DNA of 64,000 bases from Kitasatospora albolonga (GTDB taxonomy: Bacteria > Actinomycetota > Actinomycetes > Streptomycetales > Streptomycetaceae): positions 7,434,001 to 7,498,000 of the forward strand of contig CP020563.1 of the NCBI GenBank assembly GCA_002082585.1. Direction: 5' to 3'. Below the pieces are notes generated by a model. The model did not search any database, was not told the origin of the DNA, and was given only the letters and a program-made list of their open reading frames with translations. The position numbers and the translations under genes are program-made. How positions within the stretch are numbered: position 1 is the stretch's first letter; every line of letters begins with the position of its first letter. Below are positions 40,708-49,715 of this stretch, one piece after another.

Positions 40708-40831
40708 CCACCGGCGGGCGGATCAGGTCCGCGGACCACCGGCGGATCGGACCCTTGGACCACAGCCGGACCGGACCCTTGGACCACAGCCGGATCGGCC
40801 CCTTGGGCCACCGGCGGATCAGGTCCGCAGA
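40708..40831. repeat. Tandem ~24-base repeat overlapping the 3' end of the transketolase gene
   Basis: Five contiguous units of 28, 24, 24, 24 and 24 bases, each beginning CCACNGCCGG or CCACCGGCGG. The central three end in CCCTTGGA/G and the outer two in AGGTCCGC. The last unit covers the stop codon and final residues of the minus-strand gene, so the array grew from the coding end. Confidence 0.82.
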
Positions 40832-41721
40832 AACCCGGTGATCCGCTCCCGCAGGCCGCGCGGGTCGAGCCCGTGTGCCACCAGATGCTCGTCCATCCCG
40901 CCGTACCTGCGCAGCTCGGCGCGGCCCACCCCCAGGCCGAGGACCCGGTGGGGCACCTCCGCCAGGGCCTCGTTCGCCGCAGTGGTCGAGGTGCCCGCCA
41001 GATAGGGCTCCACGATCACCACATCGGCGCCCGGCCCCGCACCCACGGCCCGGCGCAGGCCCGCCGCGTCGAACGGCCGCACGGTCGTCGCGTACAGCAC
41101 GTTCACGTCCAGCCCCTCGGTGGCGGCGAGGACGTTGTCGAGCATCGGGCCGACCGCGACCACGGTCCCGCCCCGCCCCTCGCGCACCACGGGGAACCCG
41201 GCGCCACCGCCCACCGCCCGGGCCGTCCGGTTCTCCTGGAGCGAGAGGCGTACGTACACACGGTCGTCGCCGTCCACCGCTTCCCGCAGCAGCGCCTCGG
41301 CCTCGTCCGGATGGCCCGGTACATGGACCGTCCAGCCGTCGAGGGTGTCCAGGAGCGCGACATCGCCCGGCGCCATATGGGTGAAGCCCCCGGCGGGCCA
41401 GTCGTACGAGCCCCCGGCGCTGACCAGGACGCCGCCCACCCCCTGGTGCCCGAAGTCCAGCTTGACCTGCTCGAACGGCCGCTCCACCAGGAAGCTCGCG
41501 AAGGTGTGCACGATCGGCCGCATTCCTGTCAGCGCCATTCCCGCTCCGGCGCCGATCAGCAGCTGCTCCCTGATGCCGACGTTGATCACCCGGTCCGGAT
41601 GGGCCCGCCGGGCCGGGGCGAAGCCGTCGGCGCTGATATCGGCGAGCACGACGGCCAGCCGGGGCTGCTCGTCCAGCAGCTGTGAGGCGGTGGCGATGAA
41701 GCGGTCACGCATGGTGTCCAT
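40819..41721 (-). CDS. Transketolase C-terminal subunit (split transketolase)
   Basis: A 300-residue protein with the pyrimidine-binding and C-terminal domains of transketolase. The Pyr region reads AHPDRVINVGIREQLLIGAG with the conserved catalytic-partner Glu in GIREQ. The C-terminal domain includes DVVIVEPYLAGTSTTAAN. It pairs with the N-terminal subunit encoded 66 bases upstream to form a ThDP enzyme. In actinobacteria such split enzymes act in secondary or sugar metabolism rather than as the main pentose-phosphate transketolase. A later ATG (41712) is also possible. Confidence 0.88.
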   Translation of the reverse strand: MDTMRDRFIATASQLLDEQPRLAVVLADISADGFAPARRAHPDRVINVGIREQLLIGAGAGMALTGMRPIVHTFASFLVERPFEQVKLDFGHQGVGGVLVSAGGSYDWPAGGFTHMAPGDVALLDTLDGWTVHVPGHPDEAEALLREAVDGDDRVYVRLSLQENRTARAVGGGAGFPVVREGRGGTVVAVGPMLDNVLAATEGLDVNVLYATTVRPFDAAGLRRAVGAGPGADVVIVEPYLAGTSTTAANEALAEVPHRVLGLGVGRAELRRYGGMDEHLVAHGLDPRGLRERITGFLRT

Positions 41722-41787
41722 GAAGGGGTCCTCCGGGGAATCCGCCGGTCCTGGACCGGCCTGAGCTGCGGTTCGGGGCGGTGGGCG

Positions 41788-42498
41788 TCAGCCCTTGGGC
41801 TCGACCCGGGCGACCACGGCCCGGGGTCGGCCCGGGTGGGGCGCGGTGAACGCCGCGTACAGGGCCTCGTGGTCGCGGCCGTCCACCGTGGCCGTCGACC
41901 AGCCGGCGGCCTCGAACCGGGAGGCGATACCGCCGGGCCAGCCGTGGGTGGCGGAGGCGTTGTCGATCACCAGCGTGTGCAGCTGTTCGAGACCGGCCGG
42001 GCCTGCGTGGGCGATGGCCTCGTGGTTGCTGCCCTCGTCCAGCTCGGCGTCGCCCATCAGCACCCACACCCGGGGGTCGGTGAGCCCCTGGGCCCGCAGC
42101 CCGAGGACGGTCCCGACGGCCAGCGGCAGCCCGTGCCCCAGCGACCCGCTGCCGATCTCCGCGCCCGGGACGAGCAGCCGGTCCGGGTGGTGGCCGAGCG
42201 GCGATGCGTACGTTCCGAAGCCGCTCAGCACCTCCTCGTCGAAGAACCCGTGGGCCGCGAGGACGGCGTAGTACGCCATGGGGCCGTGCCCCTTGGAGAG
42301 GAGGAAGCGGTCCCGCCCGGGATCACGGACTGTTTCCGGTGTCACGCGCAGGACCCTGCTGTACAGCACCCACAGCGCGTCCGTCGTGGAATGCGCGGCG
42401 GGGGCGTGCTTTTCCGCGCCGGTCATGAGGGTGATCAGGCGGTCGAGGCCGTCGAAGCCGGGGAGGCCGCGCGGTGGGGCGGCGGTCGTGTTCGTCAT
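41788..42498 (-). CDS. Transketolase N-terminal subunit (split transketolase)
   Basis: A 236-residue protein with the diphosphate-binding domain. The ThDP motif is VLMGDAELDEGSNHEA followed by VIDNASA (GDxE...N pattern, with Ala in place of the usual Gly of GDG). The substrate-side FLLSKGHGPMAYYAVLA is typical of the family. It would work only with the C-terminal subunit downstream. A MerR-type dyad lies just upstream of its start. Confidence 0.88.
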   Translation of the reverse strand: MTNTTAAPPRGLPGFDGLDRLITLMTGAEKHAPAAHSTTDALWVLYSRVLRVTPETVRDPGRDRFLLSKGHGPMAYYAVLAAHGFFDEEVLSGFGTYASPLGHHPDRLLVPGAEIGSGSLGHGLPLAVGTVLGLRAQGLTDPRVWVLMGDAELDEGSNHEAIAHAGPAGLEQLHTLVIDNASATHGWPGGIASRFEAAGWSTATVDGRDHEALYAAFTAPHPGRPRAVVARVEPKG

Positions 42499-42507
42499 GA
42501 CACCGAG

Positions 42508-42536
42508 CGTTCAACATCAACCAAGGTTGAGGTCAA
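42508..42536 (-). promoter_or_regulatory. MerR-family-type operator/promoter upstream of the transketolase operon
   Basis: A perfect TCAACC-AA-GGTTGA dyad (42517-42530) lies just downstream of a minus-strand TTGACC (42531-42536), so the operator would fill the -35/-10 spacer as in MerR-type promoters. The full minus-strand reading TTGACCTCAACCTTGGTTGA matches MerR-type sites. No MerR gene is in the window nearby. Confidence 0.5.
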
Positions 42537-42551
42537 GCGGGAAAGGGGTTC

Positions 42552-42579
42552 GTGACCACCTGCTCGAGTGCGGTATTGT
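42552..42579 (+). promoter_or_regulatory. Probable tRNA-Pro promoter
   Basis: GTGACC at 42552-42557 and TATTGT at 42574-42579 are 16 bases apart and lie about 47 bases upstream of the tRNA 5' end. The -10 is reasonable and the -35 is weak. Confidence 0.4.
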
Positions 42580-42625
42580 TCTCATGCGCGTTCGGCCAGG
42601 GGGAAACCCCAGGTCAGGCGGGCAT

Positions 42626-42699
<74 letters not shown>

Positions 42700-42716
42700 C
42701 TGGAGACAGTCGTAGA

Positions 42717-43004
42717 TCAGGGCCGGTTTCGGAGCAATCCGAAACCGGCCCTGGAGCGTTTTCGGGGACCAGGTGGGGACCAGGGAGGAACCGGTCGGGA
42801 CCAGCTGGAGGTCCGCCGTCCCTGACCGGGGCAGCGGGTCATGACGACGGGGCCCGGCAGTGAGCGTGGTGCGCGCAGCGCGCTGAAGTGGGCGGAGAGC
42901 GCCGCCCTGGCAGCCGTGATCTTGCGGATGTCCGGGTGCAGGTAGCGCTGGGTGGTGGTGAGTGAACCGTGGCCGGCGATCCTGCGGAGCACGTGTACGG
43001 GGAC
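42717..43004 (-). pseudogene. Relict C-terminus of a phage/ICE-type tyrosine integrase
   Basis: The minus-strand frame ending at 42717 reads VPVHVLRRIAGHGSLTTTQR then YLHPDIRKI, the HxxR/GH and tyrosine region (GH...TTxRYLH) of a tyrosine recombinase, followed by a tail that overlaps the tRNA terminator. Only about 95 residues remain. Upstream codons are replaced by an IS fragment on the opposite strand. The catalytic Tyr (RYLH) is retained but the rest of the enzyme is gone. Confidence 0.75.
42719..42752 (+). terminator. Terminator hairpin downstream of tRNA-Pro
   Basis: A perfect 15-base stem (AGGGCCGGTTTCGGA and complement) with loop GCAA, 19 bases after the tRNA. It also overlaps the last codons of the relict integrase on the other strand. 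Confidence 0.85.
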
Positions 43005-43014
43005 CCCGGCGCCT

Positions 43015-43253
43015 TCTTCCGACGCTGGCGCGTCCACGGTCTGGTCCGCGAGTTCCACGACCGGCTCGGCCGCACGGTCCGCGAGCAGGCCGGGCGGGAC
43101 CCGGAGCCGAGCGCGGGCGGGATCGATTCCCAGTCCGTCGAGGCGGACGCCGTAGTCCACCACAACGGCCGCGGATTCGACGGCGGCAAACTGATCAACG
43201 GCCGCAAGCGGCACGCCGTGGTCGACACCCTCGGTCTGCTGCTGGGGGTCCCG
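43015..43253 (+). pseudogene. IS5-family transposase fragment
   Basis: The plus-strand frame reads FFRRWRVHGLVREFHDRL, then PSAGGIDSQSVEADAVV and GFDGGKLINGRKRHAVVDTL, typical of the N-terminal half and DDE start of Streptomyces IS5-family transposases (first catalytic Asp in IDSQSV). The fragment breaks at about LLLGV; no start, downstream DDE residues or inverted repeats are visible. Confidence 0.8.
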
Positions 43254-43300
43254 TCGGGGCCCTGACGGGGACCAGCTCACCACACCGTCCACGTCGGGAC

Positions 43301-43435
43301 TCAGGTAGTCAGCCGACGGAAGCAGATACGCAGGGCAGCAATCCCGACGAAGGCGAGGGAGAGTTCGGCCTTGTAGCGCCGGTGGACCTGGCGGCAGCCG
43401 GCCAGCCAGGACACGGTCCTCTCGACCCCGCGGCG
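43301..43435 (-). pseudogene. C-terminal fragment of another IS transposase
   Basis: The minus-strand frame ending at 43301 reads RRGVERTVSWLAGCRQVHRR then ICFRRLTT, the VERTxxWL...RRL carboxy-terminus of an IS5-superfamily transposase. It contains the last catalytic Glu region (VERT). It is in the opposite orientation to the neighbouring fragment, so it is from a different insertion. Confidence 0.75.
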
Positions 43436-43783
43436 CCCGGAACCGCCCTGCGGTGGTAGGGGGCGCCGACCTGTTGCCACGTTCCTGACCATCCATCACC
43501 TGCACGTGGTGAGGCATCGGGGCGGCTGCCCGGTGTCCCTCCCCGATTCTGCAGGCGCAGCCTGGGGAGTGCATCGCGTACGTCGAAGCCGTCGTGAGGG
43601 GCATCCGGCGTACGCGACAAGCCTGACCGCGGTGCTGGGGAACCGTGAGCGGGGTGGGGCCGGGCCCCCGGGCGTGGGCCCGGTAGGAGGCCGCGGATCT
43701 CCGGGCAGTAGTGCTGGAGGCCCCGGACGAGACAGGCGGGGGCCGCGCGAACCGGTCGACGAGGGCCGGCGGCCCCGCGCGGC
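43436..43783. other. Degenerate spacer between IS relics and the NRPS cluster
   Basis: About 350 bases in which no frame gives a recognisable protein. Lower codon bias and the flanking IS fragments suggest decayed mobile DNA. Nothing functional identified. Confidence 0.5.
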
Positions 43784-44653
43784 TCACGGCCCGGTGGTCC
43801 CCGCAGCCTTGTGACGTCGTCCCCACGAACGGCCGAGGGAGTGGTCGGTGAGAAAGTCCACCAGCAGGTCGTTGACCTCCTCGGGGCGCTCCAGGTAGCC
43901 GAAGTGCCCGGCATCCGCGACAACTTGGCAGCGGGCCTGCGGTATGGCCCCGGCGACCTCGACGCCGAGGTGCGGCGGAGAGAGCCGGTCGTCGGCGAAG
44001 GCGATGACCAGGGTGGGAGCGGTGATCCAGCCCAGTTCGGAGACGCTGTCGGGGAAGTGGGTCAGCGCGGCCTCGAACTGTCGTCGTACTCCTGCCGACG
44101 GTATGGGGGGCGCCATGCTCAGTATGCCGAGCCAGTCCTCGGCTGCGACCTCGTCGCGCAGGCTCGCAGGGGAGAGGTTGGCAAGTGCGCTGAGCGCCAC
44201 GGACACCTCCGTGGGCAGTTCCAGGCCCTGCTGCTGGACCGCGATCTGGGCGTGCGCGAAGGTGGTCAGAGCGGCGTCGGTCCGCCCTCTGGTCGCCAGC
44301 AGAGCGAGCCGGTCGACCAGTTCCGGCCGGGTCATGGCCAACCGCTGGGCCATTCGGGCGCCGAGGGAGGTGCCGACCACGTGCGCGGTACCGCCTGCGA
44401 CCTGCTCGATGACGGCGGCGAGGTCGTCGGTGAGATCGGCGAGGGTGAACCCCTCGGGGCACTCCGAGCTGCCGCCCACCCCCCGGTTGTCGAACGTGAT
44501 CACCCGGAAGCCGGCCGCGGCCAACGCCGGCACCTGGTACGGACGCCACACCCTGCCGGGGGAGCCGGCACCCATGACCAGGACGACCGGCTCGCCACTG
44601 CCGGTCTCCTCGTAGGCGAGGGTGATCCCGCCCGCGTCGATGGTTCCGCTCAT
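43784..44653 (-). CDS. Alpha/beta hydrolase (possible release or editing hydrolase of the NRPS cluster)
   Basis: A 289-residue alpha/beta-hydrolase. The nucleophile elbow is VVGTSLGARMA, the acid is in IAFADDRLSPP and the histidine in VADAGHFGYLE, so the catalytic triad is intact. The oxyanion region is VLVMGAGSPG. It overlaps the terminal NRPS gene (ATGA). That NRPS lacks a thioesterase domain, so this enzyme may release or edit the product. Sequence style resembles general epoxide-hydrolase/lactonase-like members more than type II thioesterases, so the role is tentative. Confidence 0.82.
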   Translation of the reverse strand: MSGTIDAGGITLAYEETGSGEPVVLVMGAGSPGRVWRPYQVPALAAAGFRVITFDNRGVGGSSECPEGFTLADLTDDLAAVIEQVAGGTAHVVGTSLGARMAQRLAMTRPELVDRLALLATRGRTDAALTTFAHAQIAVQQQGLELPTEVSVALSALANLSPASLRDEVAAEDWLGILSMAPPIPSAGVRRQFEAALTHFPDSVSELGWITAPTLVIAFADDRLSPPHLGVEVAGAIPQARCQVVADAGHFGYLERPEEVNDLLVDFLTDHSLGRSWGRRHKAAGTTGP

Positions 44654-47600
44654 GCCTCGTTCCCTTCCTGCCGCTGGGAGGCCCGGGCCAGGACGGCCAG
44701 GGCCCGCACCCAGTACTGGGCCAGCTCCTTGATGTCGGCGGTTGCCACGACCTCGGGGTCGTGGCGCCAGGCCGCCTCGAACTCCGGTCCCTCAGAGCCC
44801 GGATGCACTGCTGTGATGAGCTCCAGGGCGAACGCCTGCCGGAGCCCGGGTTCGCTGTCCTCGGGGAACTCCCGGACCAGCGCCTCATCGGCGACCGCGG
44901 TCCACGGGCGCCTCGCCGCGCTGTCCGGGGCCGTGCGGTCGATACGGCCCAGATAGCTGAAGAGGATGTCCGGCCCGGCGCCGTCGGCCGCCGGTTCCGG
45001 CGAGTGGTCGAAGCCGCCGTGGGGTACGGCGGCCAGCTCCTCGCGTACGGAGGACAGCAGCCGCAGGGCCTTCGACGTGTCGCGCTCGGCCTCCTCCAGA
45101 GTGGTGCGCCGCGCGGCGCGGTCGATCACCAGCGGATGGAGCACGTTGAACCAGCCGACCGTGCGCGAGGTGTCCACCGGAGTGCCGTCCGGCGCCTCCA
45201 GATACGGCTCGATCAGCTCGTCGCGACGGCCATGGCCCTCCCGGACCAGAGCCAGACCGCCACCGCTGTCGGCAACGGCGGAGTGGGCGGCCCGCCAGGT
45301 CGCCTCCGCCAGAGCCGTGGCCGCGAGGAGCGCCGCCTCGGGAGCGGCGGCCAGGTGCCGCAGCAGGACCGCTGTCGAGTCCGGGTCCGCGCGGACCCGG
45401 TGGGAGCGCAGCGAACCCCGTGTGCCGACAGGGGGCCAGGGGGCCGCCGGTCCGAGCCGGGGCGCCCCGGCAACCGCCTTCCGGACACCCTGCCAGTACT
45501 GTTCCTGCCGGCGCGGCTCCGGACCTCGGGCACGGCGGGCCAGCCCTCGGGACCAGGCCGCCATGGAGGTGTGCTCCGGCGGAACGTCGGGCACGACGGT
45601 CTCACCGCCGCCGCACGTGCTGGCGTCGGCGGCGGCCAGGTCCGCCAGGATGATCTGCCAGGAGACGAGGTCCGCCGCGGCGTGGTGGACAGCCAGGAAC
45701 AGCAGGGTCCGCCCCGTGCGGGTCTCCCGCAGCAGCACGCCCGCCAGCATGGCGCCGTCCGCCGGGTCCAGCCGGTCCCAGGTGCGCCGCGCCGCGGCGA
45801 GCACCACGGGAGGCGTCAGTTCCTCGTGGGACTCCTCGGTGAGCATCGTCGGCGGCCTGCCGTCCGGCCCGGCCCCGGGCGCGCGGTTCACCAGCCGCAA
45901 GCGGCCGTCCGGCCCGTTCACCGTGCGGGCCGACAGCTGGGGGTGCGCCCGGCGCACCGCGTCGAGCAGCCCCTCGGCCCGGTCCAGTCCGAGTCCCGGC
46001 GCCACGGTGACCAGCTGCGAGAGCGCGAAGCGGCGGTAGTCGCCCAGCCCGTGCAGCCAGTCCAGGACCGGGGTGGCCACCTCGTCGACGGCCTCGTCGC
46101 TGACGGCCGGCCGAAGGGTCCGGGCCGGGGCCGGGGTGGCGTCGATGACCCGGGCGAGCTGGGCGACGGTGCGGTGCACCATCACCTGGCGCGGAGTGCA
46201 GGGCAGCCCCGCCCGGCGCAGCTCGCCGACGAGGGAGATGGTGGAGATGCTGTCCAGGCCGTGATGGAAGAGATCCTCCTCGCAGCCGAGGTCCCGGGCC
46301 TCCAGAAGGTCCCGTGCCACCCGGTGGACGGTCTGCTCGGTGGCGGTACGGGGAGGTCGGCCGGTGCCGCCGGGCGCCTGGTCCCCGGTGGGCCTGGGCA
46401 GCGCCCTCAGGTCGGTCTTGCCGTTGACCGTCAGCGGGATACGGTCCAGCACTGTGACGCGTGCCGGGATCAGGTAGGCCGGTACCCGCCCCGCCAGTTC
46501 GTCGCGGAGTGCCACCGGGTCCAGGGGCCGCCCCGCCTCCCGGAGTGCGCGGGAGGCGACCACGTACGCGGCCAGGGCCTTCCCCTGCCCGCTCGCGAAC
46601 GGGACGACGACGGCCTTGGCCACATCGTCGCTCGCCTCGAGCGCGGCCACCACCTCGGCGAGTTCCACCCGGTAGCCGCGGATCTTGACCTGCTCGTCCG
46701 CGCGCCCCAGGAAGATCAGCCGGCCGGCAGCGTCACGGCGGACCACGTCCCCGGTGCGGTACAGACGCTCCCCGGTCTCCGGATCGGGGACGAAGCGCTC
46801 GGCGGTCAGCGCGGGGCGGGACTCGTAGCAGCGTGCCACCTGGAGTCCGCCCAGATACAGCTCGCCCCGGGTCCCCAGGGGTACGGGGTGGAGGTCGGGC
46901 CCCAGGACCAGCGCGCGGGACCCCGGGGCCGGCCTGCCGATGGAGGGTTCCTCCCCCGCCCGTACGCGGGCGTTGACGGCTTCGACGGTGATCTCGGTGG
47001 GGCCGTAGAAGTTGTGGACGCGGGTGTCCCGCAGCGTGGCGAGCGTGTCCCAGGTGGCGCGGGAGATCTCCTCCCCGCCGAGCGCCAGGATGCGCAGCGG
47101 GCACCGGCCCTCCTCGATCAGCCCGGCCTCGGTCAACCGGGCCAGCATCGACGGTGAGGTGTCCAGCATGTCCACTCCGCGCTCGCGGATGCCGCGGACC
47201 AGCCGTGCCGGGTCGTGCTGGTCCTCCTCGTCGAAGAGCTCCAGGGTGTGTCCGCTGAGCAGGGCCAGCTGCGGCTGCCAGGCGGCGTCGAAGGCGAAGG
47301 ACCAGGAGTGCCCGACCCGCAGCGGCTCCGTGGTCCCCGCGGTGACCGGGCCGTAGATCTCGGCCCGGTGGGCGTACAGCAGGGTGGCCAGCCCCTGGTG
47401 GGTGGCCACCACGCCCTTGGGTTCGCCGGTGCTCCCCGAGGTGAAGACGACGTGAACGGCCTGGTCTGGGTGGGTGTGGCCGGGGAGTGGCGCGTCAGCG
47501 CCGGGAACGTCGGCGTCACGGGGGGTGCCGGGGGCGCAGCGCGGGCCGGTCCACCAGTCCTGCTGCCCGGGCAGGGCGATCAGCAACCGGGCGTGGGCCA

Positions 47601-49332
47601 GGCGTGCGATGGTGGCGTTGCGGTCGGTGGGCGCGGCCAGGTCGAGCGGGACCAGCGTGCCGCCGGCCTTGAGTACGGCGAGGAGCGCGGCCGGATAGTC
47701 CCGGGTGCGCGGCAGTGCGACCGCGACCCGGGTCTCGGGACCGACGCCGAGGGCGCGCAGTCGCCGGGCCAGGGTGTTGGACCAGCGGTCGAGTTCGCCG
47801 TACCGGACCTCGGACCGGCGGTCGCGGACGGCGACCCGGTCCGGGTGCCGGGCGGCGGCCCGCTCGAACTCCCGGTGCACCCCGTGGTCCGCCTCCCGGG
47901 GCGCTCCGGGGGCCGGGTCCCCTTCACGTCCTTGGGGGGAGGCCGGGAGGCGGGGGCCGTCGGCCAGGAGGGCCAGCTCGGCGCGCTCCCCGGGGAGGAG
48001 GACGGTCAGGTCCCGGTGGGTGCGGGAGAGGTCGGCGGCGATGTCCTGCACGGTCTGGAGGAAGCGTTCGGCCAGCCGGCCCGGGTCGAGTCCGCCGAGG
48101 AGGGCGTCGATGTGGTCGACGTTGACATAGAGCCGGTCGTCCAGGAGGAAGGGCACGACGGTCAGCGGGTAGTGCGTGTAACTGTCCATCGAGACCGGCG
48201 ACATGGTCACCCCGCCACCGAGCCCCAGGGTGTCGCGGGCAGCTCCCTTGGGTGTGTTGTGGAAGATCATCAGCGTGTCGAAGAGGTTGCCGCGGCCGTT
48301 CGCGCGCTGGATCTCGCTGAGTCCGGTGTAGCCGTGGGACCGTTGCCGGGCGGCATCGCGCTGGATGCGCCGGCACAGCTCGATCAGCGGTTCGCCGGGG
48401 TCGAGGGTGACGCGGGCGGGGATGGTGTTGATGAACAGGCCGATGGCGGACTCGATCTGCGGTACTTCCTCGGGCCGACCGGAGACGGTGACGCCGAACA
48501 CGACGTCCTCACGCCCCGTCAGCCGGTTGAGCAGGACGGCCCAGGCGGCCTGGGCGACGGTGTTGACGGTGAGGTTGGCCGCGCGCACCCGGGACAGCAG
48601 CGCTTCCAGGGGCGGCCCCTGGAGGGACCGCATGGTGAGGGCCGCCCGGTGCGGCTCGCCGTCCACCCGGGAGCGGGCGGCCACGACGGTCGGCTCGTCC
48701 ACTCCGCTCAGGGTCCGCGCCCACTCGGCGAGTGAGTCCGCGCCGTCCTGACGGCGCAGCCAGCCGATGTACTCGCGGTAGGCGGGATGGGGCTCGACCG
48801 GCTCGCGGCTGTCCTCGGAGTAGGCCGCGGCGAGTTCGTCCCAGAAGACGGGGACCGACCACCCGTCGATCACGATGTGGTGGAAGACGCAGAGCAGCCG
48901 GTGGTGCCCGGGCCCGAGCCGGGCGAGGGTGACGCGCAGCGGCGGTCCGGCGGTCAGGTCGAACGGGGCCTCGCGTTCGGTCTCGACATGGGCGTCGAAC
49001 TCCTCGGGCGTCATCCTGGAGACGCTCCAGGGCACTTCGACGGCCGCGGGCACGAGCTGTACAGGGTGGGGCAGATCCTTGTCACGGAAGGTGGCCATCA
49101 GCTGAGGGTGGCGGGTGAGCACCGTGCGCAGCGCGCGGTGCAACCGCTCGGTGTCCAGCGGTCCGTGGAAGTCGGTCAGGACGGCGATGGCGTAGCCGTC
49201 GGCCTCGGGCCCGGCTTCCGGCCCGTCGGTGTCGGGGTGGTCGTGGTGGAGGCGGTTGAGTGAGTACAGCCCTTGCTGGAGTGGGCCGAGCGCCAGGATG
49301 TCGGCTATGTCGTGCCTGCCGGTGAAGGACAC
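44650..49332 (-). CDS. Nonribosomal peptide synthetase, domains C-A-PCP-E
   Basis: About 1560 residues. Order by residue: condensation domain ~1-430 (FHHIVIDGWSV), adenylation ~460-960 (FTSGSTGEPKG, FYGPTEITVEA, YRTGDVVRR, NGKTDLR), carrier protein ~1000-1070 (HGLDSISTISL), epimerisation domain ~1090-1550 (VHHAAADLVSW, TVGWFNVLHPL, FSYLGRID). The A-domain pocket read by eye is D-A-Q-D-L-L-F-V-E-K, nearest in my memory to the Gln code DAQDLGVVDK (7 of 10). It therefore probably loads Gln/Glu or a relative and converts it to the D form. No thioesterase domain follows. GTG at 49332 is preferred over GTG at 49404 because the latter lies in a hairpin and would add a poly-proline leader; GAGGAA precedes 49332. 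Confidence 0.92.
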   Translation of the reverse strand: MSFTGRHDIADILALGPLQQGLYSLNRLHHDHPDTDGPEAGPEADGYAIAVLTDFHGPLDTERLHRALRTVLTRHPQLMATFRDKDLPHPVQLVPAAVEVPWSVSRMTPEEFDAHVETEREAPFDLTAGPPLRVTLARLGPGHHRLLCVFHHIVIDGWSVPVFWDELAAAYSEDSREPVEPHPAYREYIGWLRRQDGADSLAEWARTLSGVDEPTVVAARSRVDGEPHRAALTMRSLQGPPLEALLSRVRAANLTVNTVAQAAWAVLLNRLTGREDVVFGVTVSGRPEEVPQIESAIGLFINTIPARVTLDPGEPLIELCRRIQRDAARQRSHGYTGLSEIQRANGRGNLFDTLMIFHNTPKGAARDTLGLGGGVTMSPVSMDSYTHYPLTVVPFLLDDRLYVNVDHIDALLGGLDPGRLAERFLQTVQDIAADLSRTHRDLTVLLPGERAELALLADGPRLPASPQGREGDPAPGAPREADHGVHREFERAAARHPDRVAVRDRRSEVRYGELDRWSNTLARRLRALGVGPETRVAVALPRTRDYPAALLAVLKAGGTLVPLDLAAPTDRNATIARLAHARLLIALPGQQDWWTGPRCAPGTPRDADVPGADAPLPGHTHPDQAVHVVFTSGSTGEPKGVVATHQGLATLLYAHRAEIYGPVTAGTTEPLRVGHSWSFAFDAAWQPQLALLSGHTLELFDEEDQHDPARLVRGIRERGVDMLDTSPSMLARLTEAGLIEEGRCPLRILALGGEEISRATWDTLATLRDTRVHNFYGPTEITVEAVNARVRAGEEPSIGRPAPGSRALVLGPDLHPVPLGTRGELYLGGLQVARCYESRPALTAERFVPDPETGERLYRTGDVVRRDAAGRLIFLGRADEQVKIRGYRVELAEVVAALEASDDVAKAVVVPFASGQGKALAAYVVASRALREAGRPLDPVALRDELAGRVPAYLIPARVTVLDRIPLTVNGKTDLRALPRPTGDQAPGGTGRPPRTATEQTVHRVARDLLEARDLGCEEDLFHHGLDSISTISLVGELRRAGLPCTPRQVMVHRTVAQLARVIDATPAPARTLRPAVSDEAVDEVATPVLDWLHGLGDYRRFALSQLVTVAPGLGLDRAEGLLDAVRRAHPQLSARTVNGPDGRLRLVNRAPGAGPDGRPPTMLTEESHEELTPPVVLAAARRTWDRLDPADGAMLAGVLLRETRTGRTLLFLAVHHAAADLVSWQIILADLAAADASTCGGGETVVPDVPPEHTSMAAWSRGLARRARGPEPRRQEQYWQGVRKAVAGAPRLGPAAPWPPVGTRGSLRSHRVRADPDSTAVLLRHLAAAPEAALLAATALAEATWRAAHSAVADSGGGLALVREGHGRRDELIEPYLEAPDGTPVDTSRTVGWFNVLHPLVIDRAARRTTLEEAERDTSKALRLLSSVREELAAVPHGGFDHSPEPAADGAGPDILFSYLGRIDRTAPDSAARRPWTAVADEALVREFPEDSEPGLRQAFALELITAVHPGSEGPEFEAAWRHDPEVVATADIKELAQYWVRALAVLARASQRQEGNEA

Positions 49333-49389
49333 CGCGGGTTCCTCGTCGTTCGCTGGGGGAGGTGGGTCGTCGTCTTCGGGCGGGGGTGG

Positions 49390-49419
49390 GGGAGGGGGCG
49401 GCACCCGCCGCCCCCTCCC
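49390..49419 (-). terminator. Hairpin between mbtH and the C-A-PCP-E gene
   Basis: A perfect 13-base stem (49390-49402 with 49407-49419, arm GGGAGGGGGCGGC) with a 4-base loop lies just after the MbtH stop. In an otherwise continuous operon it may be an attenuator that makes MbtH more abundant than the synthetase. Confidence 0.7.
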
Positions 49420-49425
49420 GGCGTG

Positions 49426-49650
49426 TCACCCCGCGCTGTCGGCGGCCATGGCTTCCCGCAGGCTGCGGGGGCGCATGTCGGTCCAGGTGTTCTCGATGAA
49501 CTCCAGGACCTCCGGCCGGGTGGCCTCGCCGTAGACGGACCGCCAGCCCGGGGGGATCTCCCGGAAGGCGGGCCACAGGGCGTACTGGTCCTCGTCGTTG
49601 ACCACCGCGTGGAAGCGGCCGTTGTCGTCGTCGAAGGGGTTGGTGCTCAT
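49426..49650 (-). CDS. MbtH-like protein
   Basis: A 74-residue MbtH-family activator of adenylation domains. Signatures are [20 protein letters not shown], then [18 protein letters not shown] and WTDMRPRSL, which hold the three conserved tryptophans. It binds A domains and is often needed for their solubility or activity. Located between transporter genes and the C-A-PCP-E synthetase. Confidence 0.96.
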   Translation of the reverse strand: MSTNPFDDDNGRFHAVVNDEDQYALWPAFREIPPGWRSVYGEATRPEVLEFIENTWTDMRPRSLREAMAADSAG

Positions 49651-49715
49651 GGGATGACTCCGTTCTCTGTGGGGATCGGGTTGGGGTTCCGGGCCGGCCG
49701 GAGGACCGGGCGGGC

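Noticed and set aside
49333..49404. Upstream GTG start for the C-A-PCP-E synthetase
   Set aside because: It lies in the loop of a perfect 13-base hairpin and adds a poly-proline leader absent from C domains. GTG at 49332 has a GAGGAA site.
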